DNA of 64,000 nucleotides, taken from assembly GCF_008641105.1 (NCBI RefSeq), contig NZ_VTTI01000004.1:62001-126000 (forward strand), given 5' to 3'. Positions 45,732-53,592 of this stretch are shown one piece after another (the stretch's first letter is position 1; every line of letters starts with the position of its first letter). The notes beneath the pieces were generated by a model, which was given only the letters and a program-made list of their open reading frames with translations, made no database searches and was not told where the DNA came from. This DNA is from Halopseudomonas salina (lineage in GTDB: Bacteria; Pseudomonadota; Gammaproteobacteria; Pseudomonadales; Pseudomonadaceae). Made by a program: the position numbers and the translations under genes.

Positions 45732-47798
45732 CTATTGGCCGGCTGATGGAGGTGTGGGAATACTCAGGCTGGCCGGAGCCGCACTCGTACCCGTCATCGC
45801 ATTCTCGAATGGCGGTGGCAGACTTAACAAGTAGTTCCAATCAGGCAGGATCGGCCGTGCATCCGGCAGCATGCTTTCCTGACGGTTCTGGGCATCTACC
45901 TGACGATCGCGTATGTAGGTGTATTTGGATTGCGTCAGATCCGCAGCAGTCGCGGCGTCACGAATAATCACCGGGCGCAGGAAAACCATCAGATTACGCT
46001 TTTCTGTTCGCGCCGTATCATAGCGAAACAGCCGACCAAGACCGGGAATATCGCCGAGACCCGGAACCTTGTCGCGGGTTTCGACCAACTGATCATCGAT
46101 AAGGCCACCGAGGACGATCAACTGGTTGTCATCCACCATCACGTGAGTCTTGAGGCTGCGTTTATTGGTAATAATATCCGCGGCGCCTGTGGCACCTGCC
46201 GCAATCTGGGAGACCTCCTGCTCGATCTCCAGGCGTACTGCACTGCCTTCATTGATCTGAGGTTTGATCCGCAATTTGATACCCACGTCCTGCCGTTCGA
46301 TGGTGTCGAATGCCTGCCCTGAGTCTTCGATGGAGCGCCCAACGATGAATGGCACGTTCTGACCGACGACGATCTCGGCTTCTTCATTGTCCAGGGTCAT
46401 CAGGCTGGGGGTCGAGAGTATGTTGCTTGAGCTGTCGCCCTGCAGGGCGCTGACCAGCAAGGCAATCTGGGTACTGCCAATATTGCCGAAGCCACCGAGG
46501 CTCAAACCGTCACCCAGCGAAGGGGGCGCTGTAACGTCACCGTCAAGGAAGGCACTGCCGCTGGCCGCCAGATTGACAATACCGCCACTTGCGCCGCGGT
46601 TGAAGTTGATAATACCCACGCCGCCATTCTCGCTGCCAATACCCCACTGCACGCCCAGCTCCTTGGCGCGGTCATAGGAGACTTCGGCAATCACTGCCTC
46701 GACCAGTACCTGGGCGCGGCGAATATCCAGCTGCCGAATGATTGAAGCCATTTCACGGGAAAGCTCCGCCGGGCCGTAAATCACCACCGAATTGGTGCTT
46801 TCATGGGCTTCAACCCGAATATTCGATTGCTGATTATTGAGACTGCCGCCGGTCATGCCGCTTCCGTCGCTGCTCTGCACACCCGATGCCGCGCCCGTAC
46901 CCGGGACGACGCGCCCCTCGACAATACCGCGCAATACCTCTGCGACCTGCTCGGCCTTGGCGTACCGCAGGTAATGCACCTGAGTCGCACCATCTTCGGC
47001 GGGCATATCCAGACGCTTGATAATGTCACGCAGGGATCCACGGCTCTGCGGGTCACCACGCAGGATCACGGTATTGGTACGCTGGTCGGCAATGATTCCG
47101 GGGCGCTTGGTAAAGTCCTCCCCCGGAGTGGGCGCATCCAGGGTCTGCAACACCCGCACCACGTCACTGGCCGAGGCATGTTCAAGGGCAACGATCTCGA
47201 AGTCTTCCATAGACTCCAGGTCAATCCTTTCTATCAATGCCTGGATACGGCGCACATTGGCAGCGGTATCGGCAATGACCAGGCTGTTTGATTCAGCGGC
47301 CGCTGCCAGATGACCACCCTTGGGCACCAGCGGCCGCAAAATCCTCACCAGCTGGCCCGCGTTGATGTGCTTGACGCTGATCACGTGGGTAATGATCTCA
47401 TCGCCGCGACTATCGGACTGCAGGTTGGAGACCTCGTTTTCCTTGGCTTGGACTTCCGGCAGGATGCGTACCACGCCGTCGGCGCCGGTTACCGCAGCAA
47501 ATCCGTAGGTCTTGAGTACGCCCAGGAACAGGTTGTACAACTCGCCGCGCTTGACCGGCTGACCGGATACCACATTGACCTGACCGCGCACCCGCGGATC
47601 AACGATAAAGTTGATACCGGTTTCCTGACTGACGATTTCGATCAGACCGTTGATTTCGGCATCACGCAGATTGAGCACCAACTCTTCGTTCGGGTCTCCG
47701 GCGAAATCAGGAGTCTGCGCCTGTACCGCTACGCTCAGCAGACTCAAACCCAGCGCCAGTGGCACAGCACGGCGGGCAAAACGGGACAGCATCAGCAT
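45732..47798 (-). CDS. gspD: Type II secretion outer-membrane secretin GspD
   Basis: GspD forms the outer-membrane channel. The 688-residue precursor has a signal peptide (about 1-28, ending VQAQ), four N domains (N0 starting [38 protein letters not shown]), and the secretin core with VPFIVGRS and the [23 protein letters not shown] region. No long S-domain is obvious at the C-terminus. Pilotin partners are unknown; the BamD-like lipoprotein at the operon end is a candidate. It follows gspC by 6 nt. Confidence 0.96.
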   Translation of the reverse strand: MLMLSRFARRAVPLALGLSLLSVAVQAQTPDFAGDPNEELVLNLRDAEINGLIEIVSQETGINFIVDPRVRGQVNVVSGQPVKRGELYNLFLGVLKTYGFAAVTGADGVVRILPEVQAKENEVSNLQSDSRGDEIITHVISVKHINAGQLVRILRPLVPKGGHLAAAAESNSLVIADTAANVRRIQALIERIDLESMEDFEIVALEHASASDVVRVLQTLDAPTPGEDFTKRPGIIADQRTNTVILRGDPQSRGSLRDIIKRLDMPAEDGATQVHYLRYAKAEQVAEVLRGIVEGRVVPGTGAASGVQSSDGSGMTGGSLNNQQSNIRVEAHESTNSVVIYGPAELSREMASIIRQLDIRRAQVLVEAVIAEVSYDRAKELGVQWGIGSENGGVGIINFNRGASGGIVNLAASGSAFLDGDVTAPPSLGDGLSLGGFGNIGSTQIALLVSALQGDSSSNILSTPSLMTLDNEEAEIVVGQNVPFIVGRSIEDSGQAFDTIERQDVGIKLRIKPQINEGSAVRLEIEQEVSQIAAGATGAADIITNKRSLKTHVMVDDNQLIVLGGLIDDQLVETRDKVPGLGDIPGLGRLFRYDTARTEKRNLMVFLRPVIIRDAATAADLTQSKYTYIRDRQVDAQNRQESMLPDARPILPDWNYLLSLPPPFENAMTGTSAAPASLSIPTPPSAGQ

Positions 47799-47804
47799 CG
47801 TGTC

Positions 47805-48668
47805 TCAATCCATCGTTATTGTAATGGTCATGGGTTCACCGTTGCGATCAAGCGACAGACTGACGGTGTTTCCGGTCAGTGTCTGAAGAATGTCACGGTA
47901 ATCGTTTATCTCGGCGACAGGGGTGCCCTCCACGGCAGTCACCACGTCGCCCGGCTGCAGACCTGCAGCTTCGAATTCGCGGGCATTGCGCGCCGGGCTG
48001 ACTTCAAGTCCGTACATCGCCCCGTCAATCAGCACGGGCGTGGCGCTAACCACCTCCATGAATCGCTGGGGATTATTCATCCACTCTTCGCGGTCAATGC
48101 GCGCCACGCCGCCGTCGGCAGCAAGGGTGAGATTGGGATCGACCTGTGGCAGAGCCGCGGCCCTGCGGGCTGGCGCCCTGGAGGCGGCAAGTGAAGCGCG
48201 CTGCAATCGCAACGTCTCCAGCTTTCCATCCCTGGCCAGAATCACCCGATCGGCCAGAACCTGCTCAAGCCGCACATTCCCGGGTAGATCCGCACCCACC
48301 CGATAGGCCTTTTCAGGCTGGCCCTGTGGAGCCAGAATCGCGGCACTCCGCGCTGGGTCAGGATCGGTAAGCACGCCTTTGAGGACCCAGCTAAGGGAGG
48401 TATCAGGTGCATTGAGCGCAGCACTGCGTTGTTTGCCGGCAGCGCTACCGAAAACCGAAAGAGCAGCAACATCGGCAAATCCGCCCCTCGCACCTCCGGC
48501 GACTCCGTTGCTAATGGTCAAGGGTATGGGCGCGGGCGACGGCAGAACGCTCTGCGGCTCAATCACAGTCCAGGTCAAACGCCCCAGCAAGATGGCAGTG
48601 ATAGCAATCAGCACAATCACCAGCAATCGCAGGGAAGAATCCAGGGGGAATCGGGCGTCCAGGGGCAT
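47805..48668 (-). CDS. gspC: Type II secretion inner-membrane protein GspC
   Basis: GspC connects the inner-membrane platform to the secretin and helps choose substrates. The 287-residue protein has one transmembrane helix (about 12-34), the periplasmic HR domain (about 75-150), and a C-terminal PDZ domain (about 200-285, with NAREFEAAGLQPGDVVTAVEGTPVAEINDYRDILQTL). ATG 48668 follows GGAGA; a TTG seven codons earlier is also open. It is the first gene of gspC-N, divergent from the hydrolase at 49098. Confidence 0.93.
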   Translation of the reverse strand: MPLDARFPLDSSLRLLVIVLIAITAILLGRLTWTVIEPQSVLPSPAPIPLTISNGVAGGARGGFADVAALSVFGSAAGKQRSAALNAPDTSLSWVLKGVLTDPDPARSAAILAPQGQPEKAYRVGADLPGNVRLEQVLADRVILARDGKLETLRLQRASLAASRAPARRAAALPQVDPNLTLAADGGVARIDREEWMNNPQRFMEVVSATPVLIDGAMYGLEVSPARNAREFEAAGLQPGDVVTAVEGTPVAEINDYRDILQTLTGNTVSLSLDRNGEPMTITITMD

Positions 48669-49097
48669 GCGTTCTCCAGGCAAAGACAATGGGCTGGGTC
48701 AGGCGCCCGGGCCGAGACAGACTATACCGACCTTTCTTTGCAATTTTATTGTTATAAGTCTGAAACAAGCGGAACAGACATCCCGATTGTCACGAAATTG
48801 CCATCCGCCGACAACCCCCCTGAACGGGTTAAAACCTGGGCTTGGCAAAAGAGTATGGAAATAATGTCTCAAGATCATCCTTCACCAAACCGCACAATCA
48901 CCCTTATGGGTTATACGCCTGAAACACTAATCAGTGCCAGTAATGAAGCTCCATGCATGCGGGCAAAACCGGACCAACAACCGCATCTGACGCTTGCTAC
49001 TACGGGCGTTTGACGCTTTACTCTAATGAGCAATGCCAGCACACAAGTGTCTCACTAAAAAACAATTTCGGCCTTGCCTCTCAGGAGAATAACAACA
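48669..49097. other. 429-bp divergent control region between gspC and the hydrolase gene
   Basis: No credible gene is seen. It must hold the promoters of the gspC-N operon and of the hydrolase gene. A PHO-box-like sequence is at 48787-48804. The section is AT-richer than the flanking genes. Confidence 0.5.
48787..48804 (+). promoter_or_regulatory. PHO-box-like direct repeat
   Basis: TTGTCAC, GAAA, TTGCCAT: two 7-mers spaced as in the PhoB site CTGTCAT-N4-CTGTCAT, each matching 5 of 7. It lies 118 nt upstream of gspC. A PhoX-type phosphatase gene lies in the same cluster, which makes phosphate control plausible but untested. Confidence 0.3.
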
Positions 49098-50615
49098 ATG
49101 AACATGATGAAGAAAACCGCCTATCTGGGCATGGTTATCAGTGCGGTTGCGCTGTCTGGCTGCCTGGGTGGCGGTGGTGGCAGTAGCAGCAGCATTGCCT
49201 GCCCTACCGCTGGCAACACACCGGCCGGCGCTACCGCTCAGCAGGAACGAATCGATAATTGCTTCTTCGAGGTGGATGAGGACCAGTTGGCCTTCGGACC
49301 GCTAGTCGCTGATGTGCCCGCCTACGAAAATACCAGCCGCTGGCATGGAGTGATTGACAACGCGGGATATCGCGTAGAGGTTCCAGAAAACTGGAATGGC
49401 ATGCTGGTCATGTATGCTCACGGGTTCCGGGGTGAAGGCTCTGAATTGACCGTTGATAGCCCGCCGATGCGTCAGTACCTGCTCGACAACGGTTATGCCT
49501 GGGCTGCGTCCTCGTACAGCACCACTTATTACGATGTGCTGGCGGGCGTTGAAGATACCAACAAGCTGGCCCTGGCATTCAATGACATTGCCGCTGAAAA
49601 TGGACGCCCACTGGCGGCTCCGACCAAGCGCTATATCACTGGCGTTTCCATGGGCGGGCACGTAACAGCAGCAGCCATCGAACTGGAAACCCAGCAAACT
49701 GCCAACACCTTTGTTCCCTATGATGGTGCGGCTCCCATGTGTGGCGTACTGGGCGACACCGAGCTATTCAACTACTTCGGCGCCTACAGCCTATCGTTGT
49801 TCCAATTCGGCGGCGTACCTGCCAACACCTATCCGATCAACGATGTCGAGGCCAAACTTACAGCAGCACGCACGGCTCTGTGGACCGACTACGCAACCAA
49901 CAAGAACGTCGACGGACTTACACAGGAAGGCCTACCCTTGTTCACCACGCTGCAAAACCTGAGCGGCGGTCCGCGTCCGGTTTATGGCGTTGCATTCGGT
50001 GGCTTCCAGGATCTGCTGCAGGGATTTGCAGGTGCTGATGGCACAGTCACAGGCATTCTCAACGAGAATGTGGTCGATACCCGCGATGTAACTTATCGCT
50101 TCCAGACCACACCCGGACAGCCCCTGACTCCCACAGAGCAAGGGTTCAACGACACGATTTATCAGATTACCCCTGATGCCAATGCCAATGCCTTGCGTGA
50201 TGATGGGCTGCGCTTCATTCCCAAGGTGAACGGCAATCTGTACAAGGCCATCCCTGTTGTCACCGTGCATACCCTGGGCGATCTGTTCGTACCCATCAGC
50301 ATGGAGCAGATCTACAAGCAGCGCATGATCGATAACGGCTTCGGTGACCAGGTTGTACAGCGCGCAGTTCGTGCGCCAGGGCATTGCGACTTCTCGTTCG
50401 CCGAGTTCGAGCAAACGCTGGACGCCATGCTGGACTGGGAACAGGACGGCATAAAGCCAGCAGGGGACGACTTCCTGACACCTGCCACAGTGGCTGACCC
50501 GCAGTTTGGCTGTCAATTTACTGTAGATGGCGCTCCACAGACCGCTACGCGGGCTGCGATTGCTCCGCTGATTGGCGCGTGTGCTCCAGCTGTCCCGGCA
50601 GCTGCAGCTCTTTGA
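49098..50615 (+). CDS. Alpha/beta-hydrolase lipoprotein, likely secreted to the cell surface
   Basis: The 505-residue precursor has a lipoprotein signal with lipobox LSGC (Cys22) followed by a flexible LGGGGGSSSS tether. The mature part is an alpha/beta hydrolase: VPENWNGMLVMYAHGFRGEG (oxyanion region), nucleophile elbow GVSMGG, and a late His in RAPGHCDFSFAEF. The substrate is unknown; an ester or polyester is likely. ATG 49098 follows CAGGAG. The gene diverges from gspC and its 3' end overlaps that of tatB by 71 bp on the opposite strand. The tether resembles those of the three other enzymes in this cluster, suggesting a shared export route. Confidence 0.82.
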   Translation: MNMMKKTAYLGMVISAVALSGCLGGGGGSSSSIACPTAGNTPAGATAQQERIDNCFFEVDEDQLAFGPLVADVPAYENTSRWHGVIDNAGYRVEVPENWNGMLVMYAHGFRGEGSELTVDSPPMRQYLLDNGYAWAASSYSTTYYDVLAGVEDTNKLALAFNDIAAENGRPLAAPTKRYITGVSMGGHVTAAAIELETQQTANTFVPYDGAAPMCGVLGDTELFNYFGAYSLSLFQFGGVPANTYPINDVEAKLTAARTALWTDYATNKNVDGLTQEGLPLFTTLQNLSGGPRPVYGVAFGGFQDLLQGFAGADGTVTGILNENVVDTRDVTYRFQTTPGQPLTPTEQGFNDTIYQITPDANANALRDDGLRFIPKVNGNLYKAIPVVTVHTLGDLFVPISMEQIYKQRMIDNGFGDQVVQRAVRAPGHCDFSFAEFEQTLDAMLDWEQDGIKPAGDDFLTPATVADPQFGCQFTVDGAPQTATRAAIAPLIGACAPAVPAAAAL

Positions 50616-50928
50616 GGGAGTGCTGAACCGCAACTGAAGAGGGGCTGGCACTCACCGTGTCAGCCCTTTTTTCTTCCAGTCCCAACACTTCGATCGCCTT
50701 GCGCTTGACGTTACTCCGCCGCAATTCCTGAACTGTCTCCTGCACCACTTCCAGCTCCTCGCGGGGCAACTCCCTGGCGACCTGCTCCTGTACCTGAGCC
50801 ATCGCGGCTTTCGCCTTACCCAGCATAAGGCCGGCCATATTGACGATCACCAACGCCTTCTGTGGGCCCAGCACCAGCAGCGCCACTACCAGCACCAACA
50901 CCCACTCGCTGAGACCATTATCAAACAT
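50545..50928 (-). CDS. tatB: TatB-like twin-arginine translocase subunit
   Basis: TatB with TatC forms the receptor for twin-arginine signals. The 127-residue protein starts MFDNGLSEWVLVLVVALLVLGPQKA, a single transmembrane helix ending in LGP with a polar Glu near position 8, then a long amphipathic and helical charged region. ATG 50928 was preferred over the GTG at 50937 because it matches the usual TatB start. It lies 14 nt after tatA. No tatC is in the window, so it may be a specialised pair using TatC from elsewhere. Its last 23 codons overlap the hydrolase gene in antisense. Confidence 0.85.
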   Translation of the reverse strand: MFDNGLSEWVLVLVVALLVLGPQKALVIVNMAGLMLGKAKAAMAQVQEQVARELPREELEVVQETVQELRRSNVKRKAIEVLGLEEKRADTVSASPSSVAVQHSLKELQLPGQLEHTRQSAEQSQPA

Positions 50929-50942
50929 GCCTGACACCCCAC

Positions 50943-51173
50943 TCAGGAAACAACTTTTTCGGACTGATGAGCCCGGCTCTGCTGTCGCTCGGCCTCAACA
51001 TCGATAGCCAGTGCGTCACGGGACTCCTCGCCATCCTTGACGGCTTTCTTGAATCCACTGAGAGCGCCACCCAGGTCACCACCAATGCTGCGTAACCGCT
51101 TGGTGCCGAACAACAGCATCACGATCACCAGAACAATTAACAACGAACCTATACTGACTCCACCTATACCCAT
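50943..51173 (-). CDS. tatA: TatA-like twin-arginine translocase subunit
   Basis: TatA oligomers form the passage for folded proteins. The 76-residue protein has an N-terminal membrane helix ([15 protein letters not shown]), the [24 protein letters not shown] hinge and amphipathic helix with the conserved Phe-Gly, and an acidic tail. The start follows GGAG. It sits between tatB and phoX, whose product carries a twin-arginine signal, so PhoX is the obvious client. Confidence 0.92.
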   Translation of the reverse strand: MGIGGVSIGSLLIVLVIVMLLFGTKRLRSIGGDLGGALSGFKKAVKDGEESRDALAIDVEAERQQSRAHQSEKVVS

Positions 51174-51191
51174 GACTCTTACTCCGAAAAG

Positions 51192-51220
51192 AAACGACGC
51201 ACCTGCAAAGTGCGCCGTTT
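51192..51220 (-). terminator. Hairpin with T-rich tail between phoX and tatA
   Basis: On the minus strand an 11-bp stem (51210-51220 with 51192-51202, one G-U wobble) is followed by TTTCTTTTC, a Rho-independent terminator for phoX. It stops just short of the tatA ribosome site, so tatAB may be expressed by read-through. A second 8-bp stem (51254-51261 with 51233-51240) precedes it. Confidence 0.6.
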
Positions 51221-51268
51221 GATAAAAAAGGTGCCGGCAGAGCCCAATGGAAGCTGCCGGCTACCTGA

Positions 51269-53320
51269 TCAGCTACCGATCACACCGCCGTCATCCTTCC
51301 AGATCACCACTGTCGCCGAACGTGGTGGATACTGGCCTGGATTGTTGTCGGGCCAGGTGCTTTGGTAATTACCCGCAGCAAAATCTGCCGGGGAAGTATT
51401 GCCACCAGGGTGCTGGACGTTGATAAACATGGTCTTCTGGTCCGGAGTAGTAATTACTCCAGTGATTTCCTGCCCCAGAGGTCCAACGAGGAACCGCTTG
51501 AGGTCGCCGCTAGTCGGATCGGCAGCCAACATCGCGCAGTTGCCGAAGGGATCAGTGGCGCCGCTGTCCATCTGAATCCAGACACGGCTGTCCGGATCGA
51601 TCCACATGCCGTCAGGAGAACTGAGGATATTGTCAGCCGTGAGTGGTTGACCCTTTGGATCCTGACCAACACTGGTGTCAGATCCGAACGTGCCGCTGGT
51701 ACCGGCAAACAGGAAGATATCCCAGTCGAATGTGGTAGCAGCATGGTCGCCGCCTGTTTCTGCCCAACGGATGATGTGACCATGTGGGTTGGCGCCCCGT
51801 GGGTTGGCCTCATCAGTCTGATCAGCCGTACGTCTGCTGTTGTTGGTCAGCGTGAAGTACACATCGCCATTTGCTGGATCGACAGCACCCCACTCCGGAC
51901 GGTCCATCGGTGTAGCACCAACAGTGTCAGCAGCCAGACGAGTATTGACCAGCACATCAGCCTGGCTGGTAAACAGCGGTGCGACCAGGCCATTTTGACC
52001 GTATACCAATGGCAGCCATTCGCCAGTACCATCGTCGTTGAACTTGGCGACATAAAGCGTACCGGTGTCGAGCAAACTACCTGACGCTGTAGCAGAGTTG
52101 TAGTTAGTGGCAGTGACGAACTTGTAGATGTACTCAAAACGCGAGTCATCACCGGAATAACAAACAACCGGACGACCTTCTACCGCGGGAGCGAACACGA
52201 CACCCTCGTGAGCAAAACGGCCCATCGCAGTGCGTTTGACCGGGGTGCTCGTCGGATCATAGGGATCGATCTCTACCATGTAGCCGAAGCAGAGAGGTTC
52301 ATTCCGGTAGTCCTCGAGTGCCGAAGCACCTTTGATGCTGGCATCAAAACGAATGTACTCATCGGCGCCCGAGGCAGCCGATTCCCAGCCGTAACGTCCA
52401 TTGGCACCCGTGGGTACGCCGTAGCGGGAGTGTTCGCGGGGATTGTCGCCGCCGTTGGAGAAATAACCGGCCCAGTTTTCCTCTGCAGCCATGTAGGTGT
52501 TCCAGGGAGTAACGCCATTACCGCAATTGTTCAGCGTGCCCCGTGTCATGGTGCCCTGTGGGCTGTATTTGGTCTTGACGAAGTCACTGCCGCGTACCGG
52601 ACCCTGAATCGCCATTGGTGTCAGCGCCGTGATACGACGGTTCATGGCGTCAAACTTGACCTGCCAATCGTTGTTGACGCCCTTGACGACGCGCACGACT
52701 GACACACCGTGAGCATTCATTTCCTTGAGCACTTCATCATCCGGACGCTTGCCACCAACCAGCGGGGGTACAGCACCGCCGCTCAATGCCACGCCCTGAG
52801 CGCTAGCATGCATCAAGCGCGGTTCAATGTACTCGTGGTTAAGCACCAGCAAGCCATCTTCGGAGCTGTCGTTGATCGGAAAGAAGTGCATGCCATCGTG
52901 GTGCGAGCCAATCTGAGAAGCCTGATCGGCACCTGTGCTGTTAACTGACCAGGCAGGAAAATCGCCAGTGATCGGTGTGCCCCAGGGAATCAGCACCTGA
53001 TGGCTGTAACCTTCGGGCACCACGATAGTGTCTGCACTGCTTACCGGTACAGCAGAGAAGCCCAGCAGCGCCGCAGGCGCCGGAGCAGGTTCAGCAGTGC
53101 CGTTATCATCGTCGCTGTCGGAATCGCTCAGACAACCGGACAGACCGAGACCCATGAAGCCGACTGCTGCCGCGCCTGCGCTGCCTTTGAGAATCTGGCG
53201 GCGACCCAGACGGGCCTCGAGAATGCTCGAAAAAAGCGGATTCATCTGGCGTGTGCTCAGAGGCTCATCGCCCTCTCCGTGATCAATAATGGCCAGCTGG
53301 TTTTGCATATCTGTGGACAT
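51269..53320 (-). CDS. phoX: PhoX-like alkaline phosphatase (DUF839), Tat-exported lipoprotein
   Basis: PhoX enzymes release phosphate from organic phosphate esters using calcium and iron, and are exported folded by Tat. The 683-residue precursor has an N-terminal extension, the twin-arginine motif GRRQILKG (RR at 40-41), a hydrophobic stretch, then a lipobox LSGC (Cys63) and a LSDSDSDDDNG tether. The DUF839 body contains LVLNHEYIEPR, NNCGNGVTPWNTYMAAEENWAGYF and RFAHEGVVFAP. A Tat signal combined with a lipobox is uncommon. The start follows GAGGAAG. Two exact CTGTCAT PhoB half-sites lie upstream on its strand. Confidence 0.9.
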   Translation of the reverse strand: MSTDMQNQLAIIDHGEGDEPLSTRQMNPLFSSILEARLGRRQILKGSAGAAAVGFMGLGLSGCLSDSDSDDDNGTAEPAPAPAALLGFSAVPVSSADTIVVPEGYSHQVLIPWGTPITGDFPAWSVNSTGADQASQIGSHHDGMHFFPINDSSEDGLLVLNHEYIEPRLMHASAQGVALSGGAVPPLVGGKRPDDEVLKEMNAHGVSVVRVVKGVNNDWQVKFDAMNRRITALTPMAIQGPVRGSDFVKTKYSPQGTMTRGTLNNCGNGVTPWNTYMAAEENWAGYFSNGGDNPREHSRYGVPTGANGRYGWESAASGADEYIRFDASIKGASALEDYRNEPLCFGYMVEIDPYDPTSTPVKRTAMGRFAHEGVVFAPAVEGRPVVCYSGDDSRFEYIYKFVTATNYNSATASGSLLDTGTLYVAKFNDDGTGEWLPLVYGQNGLVAPLFTSQADVLVNTRLAADTVGATPMDRPEWGAVDPANGDVYFTLTNNSRRTADQTDEANPRGANPHGHIIRWAETGGDHAATTFDWDIFLFAGTSGTFGSDTSVGQDPKGQPLTADNILSSPDGMWIDPDSRVWIQMDSGATDPFGNCAMLAADPTSGDLKRFLVGPLGQEITGVITTPDQKTMFINVQHPGGNTSPADFAAGNYQSTWPDNNPGQYPPRSATVVIWKDDGGVIGS

Positions 53321-53374
53321 CCGGACTTCCTCATCAGGTTATTAGAATCGACCGGGATATGATGGGAATCGAAC

Positions 53375-53447
53375 ATGACAGATCGACACCGAAAACGTGA
53401 AGTTTTGAGTGCTATTGCGCTACAGCCGGATGTACAGGATATGACAG
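53375..53447 (-). promoter_or_regulatory. Two perfect PhoB half-sites upstream of phoX
   Basis: CTGTCAT occurs on the minus strand at 53375-53381 and 53441-53447, about 55 and 121 nt before the phoX start. The expected partner repeats 11 nt away are poor matches, so these are half-sites only. Their position upstream of a phosphatase gene makes them worth noting. The rest of the 272-nt gap (53321-53592) holds nothing else I can name. Confidence 0.35.
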
Positions 53448-53592
53448 AGAAAGAAGCTGAACTGCGGAAGTACACCGGCATTTGTTAGCTTCAGGAAAAC
53501 CCAAAACCCACACCGGTATTGCAGCTCATTATCGGGACATTAAACCCTGCAGCCAAGCTGGCCTGACGACCAGCTCCGCCGCAGTTCAAGCT

